The translations under genes and the position numbers were made by a program. This document shows positions 13,836 through 23,929 of a stretch of 64,000 nucleotides of DNA, one piece after another (the stretch's first letter is position 1; each line of letters starts with the position of its first letter). The notes under the pieces were generated by a model. It had not been told where the DNA came from. It saw only the letters and a list, made by a program, of their open reading frames with translations, and did not search any database. The stretch spans positions 436,001-500,000 of the forward strand of contig JAQFVV010000153.1 of NCBI GenBank assembly GCA_028023455.1, written 5' to 3'. This DNA is from Epiperipatus broadwayi. Taxonomy: Eukaryota; Onychophora; Udeonychophora; Euonychophora; Peripatidae.

Positions 13836-16130
13836 TATTCAGATAATTCTTAATATTCTTTGCCTTTGGCCATTATATGTTGCTCTTGCTTATGACATTG
13901 CAGCTTCCTTGGAACTTGTACCATAATTAAATTTATTAGTCATGACTATAAATGTCCACAAAAAAGATCGTTCACACACACTTTTGTCATGCCTTCAAGA
14001 AAATTCAACTGATATTTTAGCTAACAACAATCAGGCAGCTGAGAAAAAAACCATTGTACTTCTCGATCATAAACATGAAAATAATAAGTAAGTGACCATA
14101 CTGTATGATGATAGTTGGTAAGTTACCCATCTATGTTTTTACTACATGAATAATCACAAATATTAGTTACAATGGCAAGAATCTATGAAATGGAAAATAG
14201 GAATTTGCCCAATTCATATCCTCTAAGCCACAAAAAATCTCTTTTCAGTTAACAGCAAATATATTAAACGTAAAATGATCTTGATTTTTAATACCACATA
14301 GAAATCATTTATAGAAAATAATAATAGCTTTTACAATTTAAATTCTAAATTATTCTTAAATAATAGTTATAATATTTTTTTTATATTGAATGCTTTTATT
14401 TTTGCTTCAAAGCACGAAAATTGTTCTTCATGATTTGTGCTATAATGTCACTTAATGTTGTATTTCTTTGAAAATTAAGCATGTAATCTTATTATTCACT
14501 TCAACACAAAAATAGTTCAGTTTCCACCTTTCTTAAAATTTTCTTCCCTCATCATCAATCTTTCATTTTTTATTTAGCATTGGAAGTGGTTGGTTTTTTC
14601 TGTAATAAAAATAGTGCTTTAAATTTAAATTTTAAAAATTAAAAAATTGCAGCTAACATTTGCTTACATTTTTTGAACGAGTTATAAAAGAAAACAACCA
14701 ACAAATTTTTAACACACTGATTGGGACAAAGAAACTAGCGCGACTGCCTTTTGTTACAATTCTAAGAAAAACCTAACATCTGCAAATAGGATTGCAACAT
14801 TGGTGGCATAAATTGGTGACTAAAGTTTTTCTGGAATGTATTTATGTTCTCAGAAGCACAGCAGCACATTATTAATATTACCAGCTTTGGTGTTTATCAT
14901 AACTCAAATGCTTCATCATCATAAAAGTGTGTCCTCAAAAATATTTAGGTATGTTTGTAACAGAGAATTATAAATTAGCTATGTATGTAGCTAACAATTA
15001 TTGTATATATTTTACTTCATGTAATTAAATATAAAAGTTTGTTTTATAAAAAGTTTTTACAATTAATTTATTGTTTGCAACATATTCTGTTTTCATTTTA
15101 TTGCATAGCATCACAGCCACAGGCCATGAAAAATCACATCAAGGGCTGCATGTGGTCCACTGGCTGCCAGTTTGACATGGCAGATTTAGCTGATTCTATA
15201 GTCCAAAAGTAAATAAAAAACTTGAATAAATAGTTTATTGTAAATGTAAGATATCATTAATTAAATTATATACTATATTTAATGATTGAGTCAATAAGAG
15301 AATTAATGGATTGTTGACTTTACAATTTTATCATTACATTATATTTTGACCAAGAATAACTCATTATTATCATCATACAATATCACACACAGTAATTAAT
15401 TTTATCATTTTACTCTGGAGCCATCTATTGTAAAATTGAGTAATCACTGGAAGTTAAATACTAGCTAGTGCCAATCAAATCTTTAAACCATGTCAGTGAG
15501 AATTATTGGATTTGCACTCACGTATTCACAGCCGTCTTTACTTATTCTTTTATATTCTCTGGTTAATGATTAAATTAAAATAAAACTTTTGAATCAAAAT
15601 AACTATGCTTATTTATCTAAATAGTTCTGACACTAATCTAATTATAAACTAAGAATGTTTCACCTTTACTTGGCAATATAAACATTCAATAAAATTAGTA
15701 TTAATAATCTGAATACTTAATTTGTTTTATAATAAAAACATCCATGAATCTACTTGTTTGATGGAATAAATAATATTTGACATGACTGATTGTGCATATT
15801 TTATTACATTTGATAAAATATTTTAGAGACTACTGTATTATTGCACCAATGTTTTTGAAATAATCAAAATAAATTTTGTTCTATCTGGATCCTGAATGTA
15901 AAAATTTGGAATTTCCTTTGTTATCTTAACTCACAATGCATGCTATATAACATACTATTATGAGTAACAATTTTATGCAAAAATGTTATGGAAATAATTT
16001 TTTGAATGAAAACAAGAATTATATACCTTTATAAAATAGGAAATTTGGTAATGGATCTTTCTTTAACATTAATACACTTGCAAACCATCATGAAGAACAG
16101 TTTTATTAAAAACTACTTGATTTAAATAAA
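13836..16130. other. Region without gene; one hAT-end-like fragment
   Basis: No protein-coding signal was found. At about 15110-15185 a relatively GC-rich stretch reads, on the minus strand, CATGTCAAACTGGCAGCC followed by a CACATGCAGCCC-type sequence. That resembles the ends of non-autonomous hAT elements of many animals. No matching far end was located. The rest is featureless AT-rich DNA. Confidence 0.4.
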
Positions 16131-16132
16131 TA

Positions 16133-16437
16133 TTAAAATCAGCAAAACTCTCCATACAGCACTGCCACTCAGTGCAAGCCAGAATAATCAATGGATTCCA
16201 GAAGGCCATATGTGCAATGCTTTCAGATCCAAGGCTCCTCACTGATGAAGGCCACAAGCCAGAAACTAGTCTGAGGATATTGGATGAGTAGACACTAGAT
16301 GTGGATTTTGTGCACACACCTTCTGGCATTTCATTTATTAGTCTGGCTTGCACTGAGTGGCAGTGCTGTATGGAGAGTTTTGCCTGTTTTAATAACAGTT
16401 ATAAGTAAGCATAAGAAATGGTAATCATGTGATGTTT
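16133..16437 (+). mobile_element. Family-1 inverted-repeat element carrying a hammerhead ribozyme
   Basis: A compact element of about 300 bp. Left (16133-16203) and right (16320-16392) ends are inverted copies of about 70 bp sharing the words AAAACTCTCCATACAG and CACTCAGTGCAAGCCAG. Related copies at 18.9, 22.3, 52.8 and 53.4 kb extend the repeat outward with GCTTGCTCATAACTG and CATCACATGATC, seen here only on the right up to 16437. The interior holds the hammerhead at 16227-16285. It encodes no protein, so any movement must borrow proteins from another element. Whether it is a retrozyme-like, Penelope-derived or MITE-like element is not settled by the sequence. Confidence 0.75.
16227..16285 (+). 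ncRNA. Type I hammerhead ribozyme, apparently complete
   Basis: All three helices can be drawn. Helix I pairs CCTCA (16237-16241) with TGAGG (16272-16276) and, beyond an internal loop, ATCCAA (16227-16232) with TTGGAT (16280-16285). The core CTGATGA is at 16242-16248. Helix II is GGC/GCC with loop CACAA and an A-A mismatch at its base. The second core box GAAA is at 16262-16265. Helix III is minimal, ACTAGT before C17, so cleavage is predicted between 16271 and 16272. ACTAGT is self-complementary, fitting a dimeric active form as known for natural hammerheads with very short helix III. The A-A mismatch where G-C is usual could slow cleavage. Activity is inferred, not shown. Confidence 0.75.
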
Positions 16438-16439
16438 AT

Positions 16440-18160
16440 TGGCTTAAAATATTAAAATCTTTGAAAAAATTTTCTGGATTCATCAACTTCAAAAACAAAA
16501 GAAAAAAACTGTTCTATTCAATGTTAAATTAAGTAATATTTTAGTGTACAATGAAGCTGTGATATAAACTGTATCAATGTACATTTATTTCAGTTATATG
16601 TATCCAAAAAATGCAACCAATTTTCATTTCAGAGGTCTGTATGACATTATGTTTATTCATAATGTATTTCCAGCTTATAATGAAAACATCAAAACAATTA
16701 GAGAGATTATACTTTGTTGTTAACAAGACTAATATTTTATTTTCTTTGGGAAAAAATTTATTGAATAAAAAAGATATTATTTAGAGTGCATTTCCTTGAA
16801 ATGAAAGTCTCACATTTCGCTATTCATTTTACTTAAAAAAATAATAATATGTATCGTAAGTTTGTTATTATTTTTATTTTTTTGAATGACTTTAAATTAT
16901 TGAATGCCCAGTAAATATATATATCTAAATGTGTTCTTTCAATTTATTATTATTATGATTTTATTATTTTGTTTACACTACAATCTTAACTTACATATTT
17001 ATAATATATACAGAAAATTGTCTCATCCATTCATGAGCATGTTGAAAAGCATTTTACATGTGCAGTCAAATAAATAATGCATATTCAGTCAACTTATTTT
17101 TTATTATCTTATTGAAGCTTAATGATTAGAAAATTTTAAAGACTAAGATTTTAAAACAAAAGAAATACATGATTGAGTATAACAGTATGATATGTGGTGA
17201 CTAACTGTGTAACAATTATATATTTATTAGGTGAAAACTCTTTGGCAAAGAATGGTATATATTAATACAAATAATATGACGCTTATATAGATGACTCCTG
17301 AGTGGAATATTATATAGTACATATTTTAAAGGAAAGTGATACTCTATTAAATGACTCCAGTTTAAAATACGCTCTGTTAAAAATTGCCACATAGATTGTT
17401 GCAACATTTTTAGTACAGATTCTAAGTGTAATTTACAGAATTCTTCTGATACTCTGATAGATGGCTTTACAGTAATGTAATAGCGATAATGCAGATATTA
17501 ACTGTAAGTTGTATAATGAAGTAAATGTCATAAATTATTATCTAAAAAAATGATTTAACTATTTTTCAAATCTGACCTGTTTTTTAAACAGTTGTGGATA
17601 TCAAAAACAGATAATGTAAAAAAAAAAAGAGAAAGAGAGAAATATTTTTAAATGCTTACTGCTAAACTTCCATTAAATTTTAAAAAGTATTTTTTAATAA
17701 TCTTTTATCTGAAATCATTTTTCCAAACACAATGTTAAATTTAATCTTTCTTTTTTTAAAAAAAAAAATCTTTATTATTACTTGTCCAATATCAAGTATG
17801 ACTTAAAAAGAATCTGTTAAGAGCAGTTGACCTAATTCATATTCTGTAAAACTAAAATAGATTTTAAAATTTGAGTAATACTTTCAAGACTCTGACATAT
17901 ATAAAGATCTGGCTTATGTACTTTTTTAGTTTAAGAATGTTTGACCTCAATGATGAAATTGTAGTTTGCATCATTTTCTAAAATCTAGCATCATAACAAA
18001 CTGAAGGACGTTAATCTGCTGTTTTATCAGTTAAAAAAGAAGTGTAGATAATTTCTGTTTAACAGACTTATTAACAAAATGTGCTGTGTATTTTTTTTAA
18101 TTTTATCATATTAAAATGTTTTATTTTTGCATAATATATCACAATACCGAATTATTCCTG
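16440..18160. other. AT-rich region without recognisable gene
   Basis: Short chance frames only, including a 63-codon minus frame at 17216-17407. No repeat family was identified. Confidence 0.55.
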
Positions 18161-18164
18161 TCAA

Positions 18165-18235
18165 GTGTTGGTAGCCTAGTGGTTAGCATAGCTGCCTTCT
18201 AATGCGATTGGCCCGGGTTCGCTTCCCGCAGCGCA
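18165..18235 (+). repeat. tRNA-Gly-derived SINE-like copy
   Basis: A 71-base tRNA-shaped sequence with a D-arm (TAGCCTAGTGGTTAGCA) and a T-loop box GGGTTCGCTTCCC. Its closest sibling at 32189-32260 has a TCC anticodon loop and the general look of tRNA-Gly; here the loop reads CTTCTAA and the stem is broken. Both copies have C where position 58 of tRNAs is almost always A, and both are followed by TTTGACATAT. They are therefore more likely retroposed repeats than working tRNA genes. Confidence 0.65.
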
Positions 18236-18590
18236 TTTGACATATGAAATATATATATATACCGAGTTATTCCTATAAATCAATCATGAAAATGTTATTC
18301 CAAGAATTTTACATATAATTTTATTTTATTAGATATATAAAATAAAAAGCTAAAAAAAAATTTTTTTATCTGGAATATATATAAGTAAATACATGCATTA
18401 AGTACAAGTATATTGTCTAAACTGAACTTGATTTTATCTAAAAACAAATAGACGTTTGCTAGTGAAATTCAACAAAATATACAACACATATATACAAAAC
18501 AAAATACATTAGCTTATACCCACATATATAATCAAAAATACTACAAATCTTAAAAATATGCTATAATAAAATAAATGTTTTTTTCGTCTT

Positions 18591-18674
18591 GCGTTGTTAG
18601 CAGAGAGGTATCGCAGCCGCCATGCAAGCAAGTAGTTGGTTGCAGACGGTTGTGGGTTGACACATGGAAAAAAA
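18591..18674 (+). repeat. Class II tRNA-like SINE, 3'-deleted copy
   Basis: It starts GCGTTGTTAGCAGAGAGG and continues through the same body as the copies at 55360 and 55797. It then jumps from GGGTT straight to a tail of GACACATGG plus poly-A, so most of the T-arm and acceptor are lost. A short internal deletion explains the difference. Confidence 0.65.
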
Positions 18675-18844
18675 AAAAAATGTTTTCTATTTATCTTTCA
18701 CTAGATCTGATAAAAAATTTCATTTTATTCCGAACATAAAATTATATCTATATCTTATGTTTGTTTATTTAAATCCAACAGTGTCATAATCTTTAATAAT
18801 TCCGAACATTATATTCCATAAAATATCTAACATTATTTCTTTTA

Positions 18845-19032
18845 AACCACTAAACATCACATGATCACTATTTCTTTTGCTTGCTCATAACTGTTGTTAA
18901 AACAGGAAAAACTCTCCATACAGTAGTATTACTAGATAGGGATTTTATACATAAGCCTTATGGTATCCATTGATTACTCTGTCTTGCTTTGAGTAGCACT
19001 ACTGTATGGAGAGTTTTGCCTGTTTTAATTAT
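18845..19032. mobile_element. Family-1 element, hammerhead deleted
   Basis: The left arm (18845-18932, with CATCACATGATCAC, GCTTGCTCATAACTG and AACTCTCCATACAGTAGT) and the right arm (about 18975-19032, with CACTACTGTATGGAGAG and TTTTGCCTGTTTTAA) are inverted copies. The interior has lost the segment that holds the hammerhead in the 16.2-kb copy. It keeps only the sequence after it (ACTAGATAGGGATTTTATAC and on). Confidence 0.7.
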
Positions 19033-19524
19033 TGCTTTTATTTGCATTTACAGCTTAAATTATTTCATCAGTTTAAATTGATTACAGCAATATTTGTTAA
19101 TATTTAAAAATTGAAAAATATATTAAAATTAACACATTGAATGTTTAAAATTTCACTGACAGTGCTTAAGTAATAATTACTTGATTAGATATTTAATTAC
19201 TATCATTATTTAAAAATATTATTACTCTATTACAGGATGAAGGTTTTTCCAAGTTTAATCCAGTTTCTCTACTCCAAAGCTTCTCTTCATCACACCAACA
19301 AATTTCCTTATTTCATTCAACTATTTCTCATATGATCATTTTGTAGAGCTTTTTCAGTCTCTCGGAATCCAGCTTAAGATTACAATTATTCATGGATTAT
19401 TTTCTCTCTGGTAATGGGTCCAGTACAATTCCATTTTTGTATATATTTCTTCAATAATGTCAGTAAACTATTTTTTTTTCACTTAAATACCATGCTTTTG
19501 ATTCTTTCAAGTATCATTTACAGG

Positions 19525-20518
19525 ATCGTCTGTGTAGTAAAAATATAACAGCTAAATAGCTGACATTTCAGTTCAGTAACAAGTACTGTCATCAGAACAT
19601 CTTTCTCAAACCATAAGAATGTGTGAATGGTGAGATTTAAAATTATTTTTTTCTTTACTATTTTCTCCTCATTCTCAATTTTTATTGGTTGATAAGTTTT
19701 AAAAAATATTTTATCCTCTAATATCTTTTACCAAATATTGTTAATTTTCTTTAATTCACACTTTTTATTTATGCTCTTGGGCTTTTAAACATCTCTATAG
19801 CTTCCCTTAGCAAACTCTACTCATATTGTTCAATTTTTGCCACAATATGTGTTTTACTAAAAATGATGTCATGGTTAGTTAATTTAATGTGTAAAAAAAA
19901 TGGCTGACCAATTAGATTTTTCTCTAACTGCCAAAATGTGTTCATCTTATCTTATGTTTATTCTATGATTGGTCTGTCTAATGTATGAATATAAGCAAAC
20001 TCCACATAAAATTTTATATACACCATGATGTTCTAAATGATTTTTTTACAGCATGGAAATACTTCATTAATTTTTTAAAATACTGTATAAACTGTTTGGA
20101 TATTATTTTTCTTTAAAACATTACAAATTTTATCAGTTAGTGCCTTTATATATGGCAGAACAGTCTTAATTTCTGAAATATCAAAATCTTTTCATATTAT
20201 ATTAAAAAACTCTATTGATAACCATGTGATCAAAACCATTATGCAGAAGCATTTATTTACTTTCAGAGATATCTTAGTGAAAATGGCTGTCATCAGAAAG
20301 TCTATTAGTTCTATCTAACAATGTCTTCACAATTGAAAATAATTATGCTGGATGGTGGATGAAAAGAAAAATGAAGATATCTCCCAGTGTGTGCTTACTT
20401 TCTATATATAATAAAGAATCATCCTTTTTTCAATTAAAACATCTAAGAATAGAAGTTGGTTATTATTTTCTACTTCCATAGCAAATCTGATGTTGTTGTT
20501 AAAAAATATTCAATTGCC
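19525..20518 (-). mobile_element. Penelope-like element fragment (minus copy)
   Basis: Read on the minus strand from about 20518, a broken frame keeps the region just after the RT palm (RFAMEVENNNQ-type, then LLFLDVLIE). It runs on through the linker, a GIY-YIG region and a 3' end reaching about 19525. It is an inverted, diverged copy of the plus-strand fragment at 20530-21685 and is truncated at its 5' side. Near the 3' end (19560-19600, minus) lies CTGATGA, then a CAGTA/TACTG stem, then GAAAT and GTC. This is a decayed hammerhead-like end, as known in Penelope-like elements. Not functional. Confidence 0.65.
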
Positions 20519-20529
20519 TGATTTTGTTG

Positions 20530-21685
20530 TGGGATTGCTTGAATACTGCTTATTGAATATTTTTTTTTGTTTTTGATGGTCACATGTATAAACAAACAAC
20601 AGGTTTAGCCTTGGGTTCACCAATTTCTCCAGAATTTGCTTCTATTTTTATAGAGTACTTGGAAAAAACAATTTGATATCAATAATTAAAAGACCCTGTA
20701 TATGGCAGAGATGGGTTGATGATACCTTTATTATTTGTCTAATTGTAAAGTTCTAAAATTTATTAAACTCTTTTCACAACATCTTCCATTTTTAGATGTC
20801 TTAATTGCAAGAAATAAGAATAGTTCTTTATCCCATGGTACATATATAAAGCAAACACTTACTGGGAGATATCTACATTTTTCTTCTCTTCATCATACAG
20901 CACAATTATTTTCAGTGGCAAGACATTGTTAGATGGAACTAAAAGATTTTCTTATGTCAGCCATTTTCACCAAGATATCTCTGCTAGTGGTTTTGATCAT
21001 AAGATTATTAATAGGGCTTTTTTATATAATAAGAAAAAATATTTTAAAACTTCAAAAATTAAGACTGTTCTGCCATATATAAAGGGAGTAAATGATAGAA
21101 TTGGTAAGGTTTTAAAAATAAATAATATCCACATAGGTTATATTACATTAAAAAAAAATTAATAAAGTATTTCCATACCCTGAAGGTAAAATTCATCTGG
21201 AGTGTCATGATGTAAATGAAATTCCATGTGGAGTTTCTTTACATTCATACATTGGACAGACCAATCATAGAATAAACATAAGAAAGAACGCATTTTGCAA
21301 TTAGAGAAAAATACAATTCATCAGCTATTTATTCACACATTAAATTAACTAACCATGATATCAATTTTAATAAAAAATTAAACAATATGACCAGAGGCTG
21401 CAAAGAGAAACTATAGAGATTTTTAAAAGGCCTAAGAGCATAAATGAAAAGTGTGTATTAACGAAAATTTAACAATATTTGGGAAAAACTATTGGAAGAT
21501 AAGATAACTTCTCAATGAATAGAAATTGAAAATGAGGAGAAAATAGAAAAGGCAAAAAAAATAATGATTTTAAATCTCACCACACACACTTGTATGATTT
21601 GAGAAAGAAGAAGCTTAGAGAAAGGTACTTGTTATAGTACTAAAATATCAGCTATTTAACTATTATATTTTTACTTCACGGAAAT
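20530..21685 (+). mobile_element. Penelope-like element fragment with RT and GIY-YIG remains (plus copy)
   Basis: Conceptual translation shows RT motif B as YKQTTGLALGSPISPEFASI (about 20586-20645) and the catalytic motif as WVDDTFII (about 20710-20735). The post-palm motif LPFLDVLIARNK and a GRYLHFSSLHHTAQ stretch follow at about 20785-20910. A GIY-YIG endonuclease start, EIPCGVSLHSYIGQTNHR, lies at about 21218-21273. This order of RT plus C-terminal GIY-YIG is diagnostic of Penelope-like elements, which copy RNA at nicked DNA ends. Stops and frameshifts split it (open pieces 20735-20932 and 20926-21162). It starts inside the RT domain, next to the oppositely oriented copy. Confidence 0.8.
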
Positions 21686-21734
21686 TATCAAAACATTACT
21701 ATGACTTCATCTTTTATCTGTGAGAATATTAGAA

Positions 21735-22055
21735 TTTATATATATATAATTAAAACAAATTATACATTTCGGAACTTGTTTTTAAGCTTGCATTTTATGA
21801 TCACTAGATGGAGCTTACCAATAGCTCTAAACAAGCTTTGTTTTTATAAGTGCCAAATGAGAAAGAATTTAAAATCTCTATCATTATTCCCACCTCCAGA
21901 CCAGCTGGTTTTGAGTTTATGGCTCACGTCAGTGGAGGTCTGGGAGACTAGAAACTAGAACTAAAATACCAACTCAAAAGTCAGCATTTATAAAACATGT
22001 TTCTATCAATTTGAAAGCATGAACTTATCAGACACATAAATATCTTCAAAGCCAT
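21735..22055 (-). mobile_element. Family-2 hammerhead element, old diverged copy
   Basis: It matches the 58-kb copies along its length: AGATGGAGCTT, then a stretch ending in CCACCTCCAGACCAGC, then CAGTGGAGGTCTG, then AGAAACTAGAAC, and an end with CAGACACATAAATATCTTC. It is about 320 bp and non-coding; the functional strand is inferred from its hammerhead. It lies directly downstream of the Penelope-like fragment. Confidence 0.65.
21891..21942 (-). ncRNA. Decayed hammerhead ribozyme
   Basis: On the minus strand, helix I pairs ACCTCCA with TGGAGGT. Helix II is GAG/CTC around CCATAAA, with the usual G-C base pair next to the core. Helix III is the palindrome ACCAGCTGGT followed by C17. Two core bases are wrong: CTGACGT instead of CTGACGA, and AAAA instead of GAAA. 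The fold is kept but cleavage should be abolished. Confidence 0.6.
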
Positions 22056-22295
22056 ATATATATATATATATGGTACTCACACAAAAGTAAGTTAAATAGC
22101 ACAAATAATATGCAATATAGTCAGAAATATAAACATTAATTTAAATATGCCATCATACATAATGCAACACTCTAATCATTTTCATATATTTTCACAATAT
22201 TGTATGTACATCTTAACAAAATTATAATAACAGCAATTATTAAGATTAAAACAGCAGTGATGTTCAATGTAGACTCATATAAATTGACTTATGTA

Positions 22296-22383
22296 CTCTG
22301 AATGGCACTACTGTATGGAGAGTTTTGTCTGTTTTGATAACAGTTATGTGCAAGCTTAAGAAATGGAGATCATGTGATGTTTA
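22296..22383 (+). mobile_element. Solo right arm of a family-1 element
   Basis: It contains GGCACTACTGTATGGAG, TTTTGTCTGTTTTGATAACAG and ATCATGTGATGTTTA in the same order as the right end of the 16-kb copy. No left arm or hammerhead is present. Confidence 0.7.
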
Positions 22384-22935
22384 CATAAATATATAGAACA
22401 GATATTCAAATATGTATAAAAGATGTATTATTTTTTGAGATATCAGAAGATTTCTACACAAATTTATTGTTTAAAAATAATCACCCCATAGAGTATTTAT
22501 TTATCTGGCAATTTAATTGTCCGTTATCAAATAGGGATTTAGCTATTATTATCTCAAAAAAATAAAAAATAAAACTATAAATCTTCACAAATCAATAAAT
22601 GGGGGGAAAAATCAGTGTTCTTTTTTACTGATGTTATTTTTAGATTATTAAAGAAATTATTGCCGTAAATGATTAAACAAAAATCGAATATTACATTACA
22701 TTCTTAGCAATATTTCCATGATTCATGATGATTTAGGTCTATTTCCTTTCAATTTACTAGAAGAAATTACAGAAAGGGTGTCAGTTTATATCTGTGTCTA
22801 AAGCTCTCTAAATTGGATTGGAATTTTCTATACAACTCTTCTGCTACTAATTATGGTATTGAATTTTTTGTTTACACATAATAATCTGTTTATCTCAAAA
22901 AATCACTTTTCTATATAGTTCTCAATAATTCTCAA

Positions 22936-22977
22936 AATAATAATAATAATAATAATAATAACAACAACAACAACAAC

Positions 22978-23026
<49 letters not shown>
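22936..23026. repeat. (AAT)n/(AAC)n microsatellite
   Basis: About 90 bases of AAT units with an inner block of AAC units. Confidence 0.95.
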
Positions 23027-23089
23027 TCTCAAAATAAGAAATATCGTCTTGTCCAATAATTTTATTAATTTTAGAAGATTTATCTAATA

Positions 23090-23840
23090 AGGAGTCATTT
23101 GTTTCTAATAATATCCCAAAATGCTGGTGCCTAATAAAAGATTTGATCTAATTAAAAGGAAATTACAGCATAATACTAATGCAATTTTGAAGGCAGATGA
23201 TTTTGCTAAATTCTTTTCTGAAATTACCAATTCCTCTCAATTCCATTCTACTTCTAGTATCTCCAATGTTTTTATACCAAAAAATAACCTTTGATACCTT
23301 TCATGAATCTTAGTTTGACTATAGTTTAGGTCTTGATAATATTGTTCCCTTTATATATAAAGACTGTTAAATTCATTGCATCTCCTCTTTTTTTATATAT
23401 TTAATGGTCTATAAGAAATGACAGTTTTCCTATAACTCTGAATTGGCAAAGATTATAGGCCTATTTTTGTCTTACATGTTAGTGCCCAAATCTTTGAATG
23501 ATATATTTATAACAGAATTATTTTAGATATTAACAAACTGCTAACCCCTAATCAACATGATTTCTTACACAATAAATCAATAGAAACTAATGTCATCATC
23601 ATATCTGATCATATTGCTTATGCTACAGAATATCAGAACAGGCTTGATATTTTTACTTTAACATGTCTAAAATTTTTGATAAAATTGACCAAATATTCTC
23701 TTAGCCAAATTATATAATTTAGATTTTTCAAAATCACTAGTCAAATGGTTAAAATCGTTCATATATTATAGAACCACTTTTGTTAAATATATTAATATTT
23801 CTTACTCTTTCTGAATTGATATACTACAAGTTAACATTAC

Positions 23841-23845
<5 letters not shown>
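23090..23845 (+). mobile_element. CR1/Jockey-like LINE reverse transcriptase relic
   Basis: The plus strand in shifting frames gives the following pieces in the order of a LINE reverse transcriptase. ADDFAKFFSEITNSSQFHS comes at about 23195-23250. Then an 'NW..AKI..IF' and 'YRPIS'-like stretch, a TPNQHDFLHNKSIETN motif at about 23547-23595, and YATEYQNRLDIFTL followed by a decayed 'SKAFDKI'. The series stops at the (AT)n tract. It is heavily decayed and makes no protein. Confidence 0.6.

Positions 23846-23846
<1 letters not shown>

Positions 23847-23918
<72 letters not shown>
23847..23918. repeat. (AT)n microsatellite
   Basis: More than 70 bases of nearly pure AT dinucleotides, ending the LINE relic. 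Confidence 0.95.
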
Positions 23919-23920
<2 letters not shown>

Positions 23921-23929
23921 AGCGTCGAT

